64,000 nt of DNA, taken from assembly GCF_003063295.1 (NCBI RefSeq), contig NZ_MUXF01000007.1, forward strand, positions 1 through 64,000. Direction: 5' to 3'. The number at the start of each line of letters is the position of its first letter. The first letter of the stretch is position 1. The translations under genes and the position numbers were made by a program. The notes below the pieces were generated by a model, which was not told where the DNA came from, did no database searches, and was given only the letters and a program-made list of their open reading frames with translations. Source of the stretch: Arcobacter lacus. Lineage in GTDB: Bacteria; Campylobacterota; Campylobacteria; Campylobacterales; Arcobacteraceae. Shown here piece by piece: positions 28,291 to 36,958 of the stretch.

Positions 28291-29024
28291 TGGCTGAAAA
28301 TGTATATTCAAGTGCAAAAGTTGTATCAAAAAAAGATGATGTAGAAAAATATGAATTGGTAAGCTTTATAAAAAATGATCCCGAGCCAGAAACTATAATC
28401 ATAGATGAAGAATTAGAACAAAGTGATAATGCAGAAGAAAAAAATAATTTAAAAGAAAATAAAGCAGCAAGAGAAGAAGAAAAAAAAGTAGTAATAAATG
28501 AAATTATTGGAAAAATAGATCCTATATTACAAGAAGTACAAAGTTTAACTATTAAATTAAATGAAATTTCAGAAAAAGTTACAAATATAGAACAAGAAGG
28601 TGTTTCTAAAGGTAAAGATATTGATGCGCAAGTTGTAAAAGCTATTAAAGATTTAAAGCAGTATGCAGCTTTTTTTGAACAAGCTACTTTTCAAATGGAA
28701 ACGAAGTTATTAAAGACATCGATTTCAATTGCACAAAAGATTATAAACATTGAAGTAGGTGAAAATTCTTCAAAAATAGCAAAACAAACTATAACTCAAC
28801 TTTTAGATAAAATAAAATCTGCTTCAAAAGTGAAAATACATTTAAACCCAAAAGATTATCATATTCTAAAAGCTGAATTAACTTTAGAACCTTTTATTGA
28901 ACTTTGTGAAGATTCAAATGTAGTTGCAGGTGGAGTTGTAATTGCAAGCGATTTAGGTAATTTTGATGGAAGCATTGAAGCAAAAGTTAGTTCTATGTTA
29001 GAATCTTTAGATTTAGTAATATAA
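28290..29024 (+). CDS. fliH: Flagellar assembly protein FliH
   Basis: A 244-residue FliH-type protein with an acidic disordered N-terminus, a central coiled coil (about 60-125), and a C-terminal domain containing KTSISIAQKIINIEVGEN and IHLNPKDYHILKAELTL. FliH is the stator-like regulator of the FliI ATPase in the export apparatus. The family is divergent, but the position after fliG supports the call. Confidence 0.88.
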   Translation: MAENVYSSAKVVSKKDDVEKYELVSFIKNDPEPETIIIDEELEQSDNAEEKNNLKENKAAREEEKKVVINEIIGKIDPILQEVQSLTIKLNEISEKVTNIEQEGVSKGKDIDAQVVKAIKDLKQYAAFFEQATFQMETKLLKTSISIAQKIINIEVGENSSKIAKQTITQLLDKIKSASKVKIHLNPKDYHILKAELTLEPFIELCEDSNVVAGGVVIASDLGNFDGSIEAKVSSMLESLDLVI

Positions 29025-29036
29025 AAAGCATTTTTA

Positions 29037-29045
29037 TGCTATAAT
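29037..29045 (+). promoter_or_regulatory. Internal promoter before fliN (extended -10)
   Basis: TGCTATAAT, a consensus extended -10, sits in the only real gap (49 bases) between fliH and fliN. The bases just before it, 29028-29039, form a small AGCAT/ATGCT hairpin with a TTTT loop. It may allow separate expression of fliN-flgD-flgE. Confidence 0.55.
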
Positions 29046-29073
29046 AGAAAAATAATAAAAAAAAGTATTAATT

Positions 29074-29361
29074 ATGGAAATAAGTGAAAGAGTTTACGAT
29101 TTATTAGTAGATACAGAAATTGTCGTAGATGTTATGTTAGGAAGTACTAATATATCTATTGGTGAATTTCTTAAATTAACAGAAGGTGACATTATTTCGT
29201 TACATAAACCTGCTGGTTCAGGTGGTGAAATTTATGTGAATTCGCGTATAATTGGAACTGGTGATATAATCGTAATTGATGAGAAACTAGCAGTTAGAGT
29301 TCAAGATGCTATGGATTCTGATAATGTTGTTAGATATTTCTTTGATGAACATATGATATAA
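29074..29361 (+). CDS. fliN: Flagellar motor switch protein FliN
   Basis: A 95-residue protein that is essentially one SpoA (C-ring) domain. It has DVMLGSTNISIGEFLKLTEGD, HKPAGSGGEIYVNSRIIGTG and VIDEKLAVRVQD. FliN builds the lower C ring with FliM or FliY and contacts FliH. A separate fliY lies at 36959-37828, so the cell has both. Confidence 0.9.
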   Translation: MEISERVYDLLVDTEIVVDVMLGSTNISIGEFLKLTEGDIISLHKPAGSGGEIYVNSRIIGTGDIIVIDEKLAVRVQDAMDSDNVVRYFFDEHMI

Positions 29362-29372
29362 AAGGAGATAAC

Positions 29373-30050
29373 ATGGCAAGTACTATTTCAGCGACTGGAT
29401 CAACGGATGCAAGTGGAAACACATATACAACTAGTGTAAGTAACGATTCTTTAACTACAAATGATTTTTTAACACTTATGATTGAGCAGTTAAAGTTGCA
29501 AGATCCAACAAAGCCTTATGATTCGTCTCAAATGCTTGAAACACAAATGCAAATGTCAACTTTAAATGCAAATATGCAAATGATTTCAACTTTGGAATCT
29601 ATTTCGCAATCATTCCAACAAACTTCAGTGACAAATGCTGCTGGGTTAATTGGAAAAACTATTGAAGATGGTTCTACAATGTCAGATGGAAGCTTAAAAG
29701 CATATACGGTTGAATCGATAGAAAATTATGATGGAACATTAACTGTAAAAGCTAGAGAATGGTTATATTTGTATAATGGAATTCAAATGAATGTTGATGG
29801 TGAAATAACATCAGCAAATTATGATGAATATGGAAATCTTTATAATGCAAATGGTGAAAAAACAGGAGAAGTAATAGTCTTAGATTCTATAGGAAAACCT
29901 GCACAAAATAGTGATGGAAGTCTAAAAATAAAAGATGCTGATGGAAATGAAACAACGGATCATAATTATGAATTAAGTGGAAAAAGTACAGTTGTGGTTT
30001 CAGACGAAACAACGGATATTCCATTTTCATCAATAACAAAAATATCTTAA
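29373..30050 (+). CDS. flgD: Hook-cap / hook assembly protein FlgD
   Basis: A 225-residue FlgD. The N-terminus has TTNDFLTLMIEQLKLQDPTKP and MQMSTLNANMQMI, the family hallmark. The C-terminal beta part is Ser/Thr/Asp-rich. It forms the scaffold under which hook subunits polymerise. It is followed after 15 bases by flgE, as expected. The ribosome-binding site is AAAGGAGAT. Confidence 0.93.
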   Translation: MASTISATGSTDASGNTYTTSVSNDSLTTNDFLTLMIEQLKLQDPTKPYDSSQMLETQMQMSTLNANMQMISTLESISQSFQQTSVTNAAGLIGKTIEDGSTMSDGSLKAYTVESIENYDGTLTVKAREWLYLYNGIQMNVDGEITSANYDEYGNLYNANGEKTGEVIVLDSIGKPAQNSDGSLKIKDADGNETTDHNYELSGKSTVVVSDETTDIPFSSITKIS

Positions 30051-30065
30051 TTAAAAGGATAAAAA

Positions 30066-31817
30066 ATGATTAGTGCGTTATGGAATGGAGTTTCAGGTAT
30101 TTCAAACTATGATAAAGGAATTGCTGTTGAATCAAATAATATAGCAAACTCGAGCACTACAGCATATAAACTAAATGAAACAACTTTTTCAGATATGCTA
30201 TATACTAATGGTGGTTATGGAAAAGGTGTAACAACTCAAAGTATATCAAAACAGTTTGCCCAAGGGAATATTAATTCTTCAGGTGGAACATTGGATATGG
30301 CAATAGATGGAACAGGTTTTTTTATAGTAAGTGACAAAAATGGTGGAATTTACTATACAAGAGCTGGAGATTTTCAGCAAACAAAAGATGGTTGGCTACA
30401 AACTCAAGATGGAATGAATGTTTTAGGACTAGTTCCTCAAAGTAAATTAATCTCTTCTACAAATCCACAAGATACAATGTTCACAACAGAATATTCGAAA
30501 AATATTGTTTCTACAAATATAAATGATGGAAATGGTACGATTAGTAATATAAATGCCAAAACAACTGACTATACAAAAACAGCAACTACAGATGATTCTT
30601 CTTTAAAAGGTGATAACTATAAGTCTGCACAAGCAAAAATAAACGATATTGATGCTTTGATTACTGATTATTTAAATAAATTGAATAAGTATGATGGAAC
30701 ACAAAATTCAGTTGCATCTGTTTCTCAAATTTCGACAGTTGATTTCTCTTCACAATTTTCAAATCTTTTAAGCGAAGGTAATAGTATTTCTCTTAATATT
30801 GATGGAAAGAGTTTTAGTGTTTCTTTTAACAATGATGGTGTTGCATCAGAGCAGGATATGCAAGATTTATATAATTTCTTAAGTACACAAGGAAAATCAA
30901 GTTTTGGTTTAGTTGATCCTTCTACTATTCCTACTCAGACTCAAGTAGATGATTTATATTTAGCAATTCCCGATCAAGCGATTATTGATGCAATGCCAAC
31001 TTCTACAGCAGCAGAAATAGCAGCAAAAGCAGCTGCACAAGCTCAAAGAGACCAAGCAGTAACTGATTATCAAACAGCTTATCAAGCAAGAGCAGATGCT
31101 CAAACTTCTTATAATAGTGCTAAAAATACAATTTCAGCTTATAAAGATTTAGCAGATAAAATCTCTAATACTGCAGGATACACTGCGAGTGTAAAAGATG
31201 GCGTTTTAACTGTTGAAAGTTTAGTTGCTGGTAATTCATTTAATATAACAAATGCAAAAATAAATGATACAGGAGTAAATTCTACTATAACACAAGAAGC
31301 AGTAACTGGTTCTGGAATGGCTATGGTTGACAGTGCTAAAGATGCTTTAAAAGAAGCTGTTGAAGCTGCAGGTGGAAAATTTTTAGAGATAACAAATGTT
31401 ATGGAATATGCTAACTTAGGAAGTTATGGAACAAATGAATTAAATTTAAGATTAGATACATTAGGTTTAGTTGAAGGTGATTTTGGAGAAGTAAGTATTT
31501 CTGATGATGGATTTATTTTTGTATCGAGTGGCGATAACAAATTTTTAGTTGGAAGAGTTAGTACAGCAGCGTTTAAAAATGAACAAGGCTTAGAAGCTGT
31601 TGGAGATAATAAATTTGCTGCAACAAAATCATCAGGTACTGCTTACAATGCAGATGGTATGAATACGATAAAAGAGAAATCTCTTGAAAGATCAAATGTA
31701 AGCTATTCAGCTTCTTTAACATCTTTAATGGTTTATCAAAGAGCTTATGAGGCGAGTTCAAAATCTATTACGACTTCTGATGATTTTTTGAAAACAGCCA
31801 TAGACATGGTAAAATAG
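30066..31817 (+). CDS. flgE: Flagellar hook protein FlgE (first copy)
   Basis: A 583-residue hook protein. It starts MISALWNGVSGISNYDKGIA, has SNNIANSSTTAYKL, LDMAIDGTGFFIV and the C-terminal SLTSLMVYQRAYEASSK. Between the conserved D0/D1 parts there is a large insert beginning with INDIDALITDYLNKLNKYDG (about 192-212) and an Ala/Gln-rich helical stretch (about 315-360). It directly follows flgD. A second hook gene follows after a structured 102-nt gap. Confidence 0.92.
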   Translation: MISALWNGVSGISNYDKGIAVESNNIANSSTTAYKLNETTFSDMLYTNGGYGKGVTTQSISKQFAQGNINSSGGTLDMAIDGTGFFIVSDKNGGIYYTRAGDFQQTKDGWLQTQDGMNVLGLVPQSKLISSTNPQDTMFTTEYSKNIVSTNINDGNGTISNINAKTTDYTKTATTDDSSLKGDNYKSAQAKINDIDALITDYLNKLNKYDGTQNSVASVSQISTVDFSSQFSNLLSEGNSISLNIDGKSFSVSFNNDGVASEQDMQDLYNFLSTQGKSSFGLVDPSTIPTQTQVDDLYLAIPDQAIIDAMPTSTAAEIAAKAAAQAQRDQAVTDYQTAYQARADAQTSYNSAKNTISAYKDLADKISNTAGYTASVKDGVLTVESLVAGNSFNITNAKINDTGVNSTITQEAVTGSGMAMVDSAKDALKEAVEAAGGKFLEITNVMEYANLGSYGTNELNLRLDTLGLVEGDFGEVSISDDGFIFVSSGDNKFLVGRVSTAAFKNEQGLEAVGDNKFAATKSSGTAYNADGMNTIKEKSLERSNVSYSASLTSLMVYQRAYEASSKSITTSDDFLKTAIDMVK

Positions 31818-31837
31818 AGTAAATATAAAATAAAAAT

Positions 31838-31906
31838 ATAATGTTCATACTTTAGTACAAAGGTGTGTATTAAGGTATGAACATTATGTTCATCACAACC
31901 TTAATA
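31838..31906 (+). promoter_or_regulatory. Mutually exclusive hairpins between the two hook genes
   Basis: Hairpin A pairs 31838-31858 with 31867-31887: 13 perfect outer pairs (ATAATGTTCATAC arm) plus 8 inner pairs with two G-T, 8-base loop. Hairpin B pairs 31868-31876 (TATTAAGGT) with 31898-31906 (ACCTTAATA), with further pairing inside between ATGAACAT and ATGTTCAT. B uses the 3' arm of A, so only one can form. B ends one base before the ribosome-binding site AAAGGA (31908-31913) of the second hook gene. TATAAT at 31837-31842 could be a promoter whose transcript lacks the 5' arm of A. Confidence 0.65.
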
Positions 31907-31919
31907 TAAAGGAAAAATT

Positions 31920-34151
31920 ATGATAGGCGCATTATGGACTGGAGTTGCAGGACTTGCTTCTCAAACAACAGCAATAGACAATGAATCAAATAACGTAGCA
32001 AATGTTAATACGGTTGGATATAAAGCTTCAAGAATATCTTTTGCAGATCAAATTTATCAAAATCAAATAGGTAAAGGATCATATGTACAAGATGCAGAGA
32101 AACTTTTTACACAAGGTTCAATGAAAATAACTGGTGCAAGCTATGATATAGCATTAAAAGGTGATGGATTTTTTACAGTAATAAATCAAAATACTTTAGG
32201 GACAGCAGAGACTTTTTATACAAGAGCTGGAAACTTTAGAATGGGAACAAGTGGAACTTTGCAAACAGCAGATGGATATGAAGTTCAAGGTTGGGCAATG
32301 AGCTCAATAGATGAAAAAAATGATGTTGTAAGTACAAATTCAAATGTATCAAGATTTACAACTGATTTTACAAAAAATGTAGGATCATCTATTATCAAAC
32401 ATGGTGATTTTATTGAAACAGTTGCAGCTAAAACTACAAATTATGATGAAACAGCTGCTTCTGATTCAACAGCAGTATTCACAGGAGCTGGACAGAAAAC
32501 AAAAGCTTCAAAATTAAAAGATATAGATTTAGCTATTACAAATTATAATGCTTGGTTAACAAAATATCAAGATGATCCAGATGCTTCTTCTTCTGGTTCA
32601 ACTGCACAAGTATCTCAAGTAAACTTTAAAACAGGATTACCACCAACATCAATTATTGGAAAAGAGGGTGACTCAATAGAAGTTACAATTGATGGTAATA
32701 CTTATAGCCAAAACTTTGTAGTAACTAAAACAACAACTAGTTATAGACAAGATATATGGGATTCATTGAGTGCAGCTGAAAGAACACAACATGGTTTGGT
32801 TGATCCAGCATCAATAGTTTCAGGTTCAGCTACAGAAGAAGAAGAAATAGCTGCTTACGATAAAGTAGCAGGAAAAATTGAGACATATAAAGCTTTAGCA
32901 GATAAAATATCAAATTCTGGGCCTGGTGGAATGGTAGCTTATTTAGCTAAAAATACATCAAATCCAACAGCAGATGTTTTAGATCCTAATGGTACTTATG
33001 AAATGTCAACAGAGATTTCAGATATGCTTCAAGGAGTTATTCAAATAGAGTCTTTAATTCCTGGAACAGAATTCAAAATAACTTCGGTTAGTGAGTTACA
33101 AGGTGGGACTAAAACAACAGTAAAAGGAAGTTATCAATCAACTGCAACAGCAGTAGCAGGTTCTGGGAAAGCTGCACTTGAAGAGGCGAGAGATGCTTTA
33201 TCAAGATTAGTTACAGGGAATCAACAAAGTGTTTATACAACTCAAGATTTATATGGTAATGCAGATTCTACAACATCAGGGAGGGTATATAATTTTAATA
33301 TAACTGTATATGATAAAGATTTGGGATATGATATTCCTGTACCAAATGATGGAAATGTCCCTCCCCAGGCATATCCTATTACTTTTGGACCAAATGCTTC
33401 AATAGATGATATTGTTACTGCTATAAACAATAATACATCACCATCAGGACCACAATTAGGTGATTATATAACAGCAAAAAATGTAAATGGATATTTAGTT
33501 ATTGAAACAAATGATGCAAATTATGATGTTGAATTTGATGCCGCATTAACATATACGAATCCAGCCGGAGATTGGATAAGAGATCCTTCGGATCCAGCTG
33601 TTCCACCTGCAGCACCTACTCTACCTTTAATTCAGGATCCAACTACTATCGTAACAGATGATACTTTAATTGAAGTTAATCCAGACTACTCAGGAAGAAA
33701 AGGTGCAGGTGCGGAATTTATGGAAATTACTACTAGAATAGATCAAACAACTACTCAAAGTAGTTTGCAGTTAAGACTTGATAAATTGGGAATTTCTGAT
33801 AGTCAATTTGGTTCTTTCTCTGTAGATGAAACAGGACTTGTAACTATAACTGAAGGTGGAGTTGAGTATGCTGTTGGACAGGTTTCAATTGCAAGATTTA
33901 CAAATAATCAAGGACTTTTAGCAGTTGGAGATAATAATTTTCAAGCTACACAAGAATCTGGAAAAGCAATTTATAGTATAAATAATAATAATACATCAGG
34001 TATGCAAGGACAAACACTTGAATTAAGTGAAGCAGATTTAAGTGAAAGTTTAGTAAACTTAATGGTATTTCAAAGAGCTTTTGAAGCAAATGCAAAATCA
34101 ATTACAACTGCTGATGAAATGCTTACAACTTTAATTAACTTAAAAAGATAA
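31920..34151 (+). CDS. flgE2: Second flagellar hook protein, FlgE paralogue
   Basis: A 743-residue hook protein starting MIGALWTGVAGLASQTTAID, with SNNVANVNTVGYKASRISFADQ, YDIALKGDGFFTVI and the C-terminal SLVNLMVFQRAFEANAKSIT. It shares an insert motif LKDIDLAITNYNAWLTKY (about 199-217) with the first copy but adds about 160 residues, including a proline-rich stretch near 555-575 (DPAVPPAAPTLPLIQDP) with locally higher GC. Longer FlgE (700-870 residues) is normal in Campylobacter. Which copy forms the main hook cannot be told. Confidence 0.9.
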   Translation: MIGALWTGVAGLASQTTAIDNESNNVANVNTVGYKASRISFADQIYQNQIGKGSYVQDAEKLFTQGSMKITGASYDIALKGDGFFTVINQNTLGTAETFYTRAGNFRMGTSGTLQTADGYEVQGWAMSSIDEKNDVVSTNSNVSRFTTDFTKNVGSSIIKHGDFIETVAAKTTNYDETAASDSTAVFTGAGQKTKASKLKDIDLAITNYNAWLTKYQDDPDASSSGSTAQVSQVNFKTGLPPTSIIGKEGDSIEVTIDGNTYSQNFVVTKTTTSYRQDIWDSLSAAERTQHGLVDPASIVSGSATEEEEIAAYDKVAGKIETYKALADKISNSGPGGMVAYLAKNTSNPTADVLDPNGTYEMSTEISDMLQGVIQIESLIPGTEFKITSVSELQGGTKTTVKGSYQSTATAVAGSGKAALEEARDALSRLVTGNQQSVYTTQDLYGNADSTTSGRVYNFNITVYDKDLGYDIPVPNDGNVPPQAYPITFGPNASIDDIVTAINNNTSPSGPQLGDYITAKNVNGYLVIETNDANYDVEFDAALTYTNPAGDWIRDPSDPAVPPAAPTLPLIQDPTTIVTDDTLIEVNPDYSGRKGAGAEFMEITTRIDQTTTQSSLQLRLDKLGISDSQFGSFSVDETGLVTITEGGVEYAVGQVSIARFTNNQGLLAVGDNNFQATQESGKAIYSINNNNTSGMQGQTLELSEADLSESLVNLMVFQRAFEANAKSITTADEMLTTLINLKR

Positions 34152-34159
34152 TTTTATAA

Positions 34160-34185
34160 ATAAAGCAAGGCTTTTCTTGCTTTAT
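34160..34185 (+). terminator. Terminator after the second hook gene
   Basis: A 10-bp perfect stem (34160-34169 with 34176-34185; core AAAGCAAG/CTTGCTTT), a 6-base loop and a short T-rich tail. It lies 8 bases after the stop codon and probably ends or attenuates the hook transcript inside the flagellar block. Confidence 0.75.
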
Positions 34186-34204
34186 TTTATATACAGGAAG
34201 AAAT

Positions 34205-34531
34205 TTGGATTTTTTAATATCATCAATACTTGGAATATTATTGTTATACTTTATCTCTAGTGCAAATGTGTATCGTTCTATGTATAAAAAAATGAATGAA
34301 GAAAAAATTATTGTAGAAGAAGATATGGTTAAGCTTGAGGCTTTAATTGAAAGATATGAAAAACAAGTAAAAATTGGTACAAACACTTTAAAAACAAATC
34401 AAGAGAATTTACAAGTTGCAAGAGATGATTTACAAGCATTAAGGCTTGAAAATATAAATCTTAAAAATAAAATTAATGATTTACAAAAAAGAAATGAAGA
34501 ACTTTTTGCACAAGTTAATGCTATTGTTTAA
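34205..34531 (+). CDS. Membrane-anchored coiled-coil protein, unknown function
   Basis: A 108-residue protein with one N-terminal membrane segment (about 3-22, FLISSILGILLLYFISSANV). The rest is a continuous coiled coil rich in Glu, Lys, Asn and Leu (about 28-105). It is not FliJ, which has no membrane anchor. The start is TTG with AGGAAG just before. It lies after the hook terminator and overlaps the following TPR gene, so the two are probably co-expressed. The function is unknown; a scaffold role near the flagellar base is a guess. Confidence 0.65.
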   Translation: MDFLISSILGILLLYFISSANVYRSMYKKMNEEKIIVEEDMVKLEALIERYEKQVKIGTNTLKTNQENLQVARDDLQALRLENINLKNKINDLQKRNEELFAQVNAIV

Positions 34532-36584
34532 GATACAAATACTTAGAAAATTAGTATATAAAATACTTTTTAGTATTTTTCTTTTTAACTCTATTTTATA
34601 TGCTAATAATGATTTATTAGAATCTCAACCCGAAATTATTTTTGAAACTGATAGGCTTTTGGATTCTCAAGAAAATTTAGAAATACAAGTAGATTTTAAT
34701 AAAGCAGTTTTACATTTAAAAAAAGGCGAATATGAAGAAGCTATAAAACTTTTTGAAAAAACTTCTTCATTTATAGAGATCCCATCACTTTTAAATATAG
34801 GAATTGCCTACTACAAGTTAGAAAATATTGAACTCTCAAAAGAGTATTTAAGTAAAATATATGAAAAAAAGTCAAATCTTGTAAATCAAACTTTTTCTTT
34901 TATATCAGCTTGTTATTATTTATATGAGATAACAAAAGATGATAAATATATAGTTGATTTAGTAACAATATTTCAAAATAGTAATAAATTAAGTGATCAT
35001 AAACAAGTTATTACAGATATAAAGGATTCAATTTTAAAAGAGTTAGCGAATAGATACCTTATTGTGAAGGATTATAAAAATGCTTTAGGGGCATTAAATG
35101 CTATGAGTTATTCTCTAGATTTAAAAAAAGCAATGATATATATAAAACTTAATCAATATATAAAAGCAGCAGCAATTCTTAAAAAATTGAAAGAGATAGA
35201 AAAAGATCCTCAGACTTTCGATAAAATTTTGTGGATATCAACTTTTGTAGATTTAAAACTAAATAAATTTGAAGATGTTAAATTAACTTTAGATTTAATA
35301 AATAGTAGAAAATCAAAATTTAAAGTTAATACAGAACTTCCACTTCAAATCTTTTTTAATAAAGAATTATATAGTACAAAAGAGTACTTTGAATCTGTTT
35401 TGAAATTTGATGAAACAAGAAAGTTAGATTTTATTTATTATTTTGCACCTTTTGTATTTTCTGATTCACAAGAGATAATATATGATTCAGTAAAAGGGTT
35501 TATATATAGCCAACAAAGTAATGTTACTAACTTAGAAGATATGGTCGAATATAATTCAAAATTTTTAAAGATTGTTAAAGAAGATCCTATTTTAAGAGTA
35601 AATGAACTAAATGAATTAATAAAAAAAGCAGAAAATAATAGAGCTTATATGTTCTATAATTTGGCTTTATCTTATGCACAAATTAATGATATTTATAATG
35701 CAAGTAAATATTTTGAAAGAGCATATAAACTAAATCCAGGTAATAAACTATATTCTGTTATGTATCTAATCACTGCAAGTAAAACATCACTAGGAATAGA
35801 TGATAAACAAAAAGAATATTTAGATACAAATATAAGAAATAGTGGAGGATTATATAGCTATTTTGCAAAAGAAATTTATAAATTATTTGTAAATACTCAA
35901 TATATTTCAAATGAACCTTCATATGAATATGAAAATACAATGTTCTATAAAGCAATAGACTTTTTAAAAACAATGGATGCAAACAAATCTTTATATAATC
36001 ATAAATTACTTGATGAATATGAAAGAGATCCTTTAATTTATCTAATAAAATTAATACAAAGAAAACCTCAAGAAAATGATTTTACTTATTATTCAAGAAT
36101 ACAAGATAATATCCCTTTAATTTATAATAATAATTTTTTACAAGGTGCTTTGATTATTCCTAAATACTATATTGATATATTAAAAGCTTTGGGTATTTTT
36201 TCTAGAGCAGATTTTTATATTGAAGGAAATAAGAGCCCAACATACATATTAACTACAGTTATGAGAAATTTGTATCTAAATAAAGAAGAAGATGCTATAC
36301 AAAGTTTAAATTATTTGAGAGATAATTATAAATATGATAATAGATTTACTATGTACTTGACAGTTGCTGCATATCTAGAAGCAAGAAGATATGAAGATGC
36401 TTCTATTCAAATATCTTTAATAAAAGCATTTTATAAAGATACTGACACAGATTTTTTAACAGCTATTCAATTAATACAAAATTTGAATATTAATAGTGCA
36501 AAACAATTTTTAAATATAAAATATCAAAATCCATTAATTGATTTTCAGATGATAGGATTTGATGAATATTTACAATCTTTATAA
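34518..36584 (+). CDS. Exported TPR-repeat protein (flagellar motor-associated candidate)
   Basis: A 688-residue protein with an N-terminal signal sequence (KILFSIFLFNSILYA, likely cleaved before NND) and an all-helical solenoid. A clear TPR is FYNLALSYAQINDIYNASKY near 378-397, and others resemble YEEAIKLFEKTS near 60-72. In Campylobacter, TPR proteins PflA and PflB build the periplasmic motor disks; the position in this block suggests a similar role, but homology is not established. ATG at 34518 or TTG at 34524 is a better start than 34476, as only these leave a clean signal peptide. It overlaps the preceding gene by 14 bases. Confidence 0.65.
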   Translation: MLLFKIQILRKLVYKILFSIFLFNSILYANNDLLESQPEIIFETDRLLDSQENLEIQVDFNKAVLHLKKGEYEEAIKLFEKTSSFIEIPSLLNIGIAYYKLENIELSKEYLSKIYEKKSNLVNQTFSFISACYYLYEITKDDKYIVDLVTIFQNSNKLSDHKQVITDIKDSILKELANRYLIVKDYKNALGALNAMSYSLDLKKAMIYIKLNQYIKAAAILKKLKEIEKDPQTFDKILWISTFVDLKLNKFEDVKLTLDLINSRKSKFKVNTELPLQIFFNKELYSTKEYFESVLKFDETRKLDFIYYFAPFVFSDSQEIIYDSVKGFIYSQQSNVTNLEDMVEYNSKFLKIVKEDPILRVNELNELIKKAENNRAYMFYNLALSYAQINDIYNASKYFERAYKLNPGNKLYSVMYLITASKTSLGIDDKQKEYLDTNIRNSGGLYSYFAKEIYKLFVNTQYISNEPSYEYENTMFYKAIDFLKTMDANKSLYNHKLLDEYERDPLIYLIKLIQRKPQENDFTYYSRIQDNIPLIYNNNFLQGALIIPKYYIDILKALGIFSRADFYIEGNKSPTYILTTVMRNLYLNKEEDAIQSLNYLRDNYKYDNRFTMYLTVAAYLEARRYEDASIQISLIKAFYKDTDTDFLTAIQLIQNLNINSAKQFLNIKYQNPLIDFQMIGFDEYLQSL

Positions 36585-36590
36585 TTTTTT

Positions 36591-36599
36591 TGTTATAAT
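36591..36599 (+). promoter_or_regulatory. Internal promoter before the FlaG-like/fliY genes (extended -10)
   Basis: TGTTATAAT, an extended -10, lies in the 47-base gap before the FlaG-like gene. It is the same TGnTATAAT form as before fliN. The start codon of the next gene has the ribosome-binding site TAGGAGAATC. Confidence 0.55.
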
Positions 36600-36631
36600 A
36601 AAAGACAATTACTCACACGTAGGAGAATCTT

Positions 36632-36943
36632 ATGGAAATTGGAAGAGTTGCACAAGTAGATAATGCAAAAGAAAATAACATAGAGAAAGCTCAAAAAGTT
36701 AGTACAGTAGATGAACAAAATAAAGTTATTCAAGAAGATGAATATAAAAAAAACTCGAGTAAACTTCCTAATACGGAGTTAAATGAGGTAATTATTGATA
36801 ATGTTCAATTTGGTTATAACAAAGAGTCAAAAGATTTCTTTGTGAAAGTAACTAGAGGTGAAGCAGAATATAAATACCCAACTGAAGATATGATGAAAGT
36901 AAAGGCTTTCCTTTTACAAGAATTAGAAAAACAAGATAGATAA
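36632..36943 (+). CDS. FlaG-like small flagellar protein
   Basis: A 103-residue protein with a charged, disordered N-terminal half. The C-terminal half, VQFGYNKESKDFFVKVTRGE followed by YKYPTEDMMKVKAFLLQE, has the pattern of FlaG proteins (strand, strand, IPPEE-like turn, helix). FlaG affects filament length in several species. The usual neighbour fliD is absent here, and fliY follows. The call rests on pattern and context. Confidence 0.5.
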   Translation: MEIGRVAQVDNAKENNIEKAQKVSTVDEQNKVIQEDEYKKNSSKLPNTELNEVIIDNVQFGYNKESKDFFVKVTRGEAEYKYPTEDMMKVKAFLLQELEKQDR

Positions 36944-36958
36944 TATAAAGGTAATATT

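Noticed and set aside
29361-30065. Sigma54-type promoter before flgD/flgE
   Set aside because: The 11- and 15-base gaps are too short, and no GG-N10-GC pattern with the right flanks was found in the adjoining sequence.
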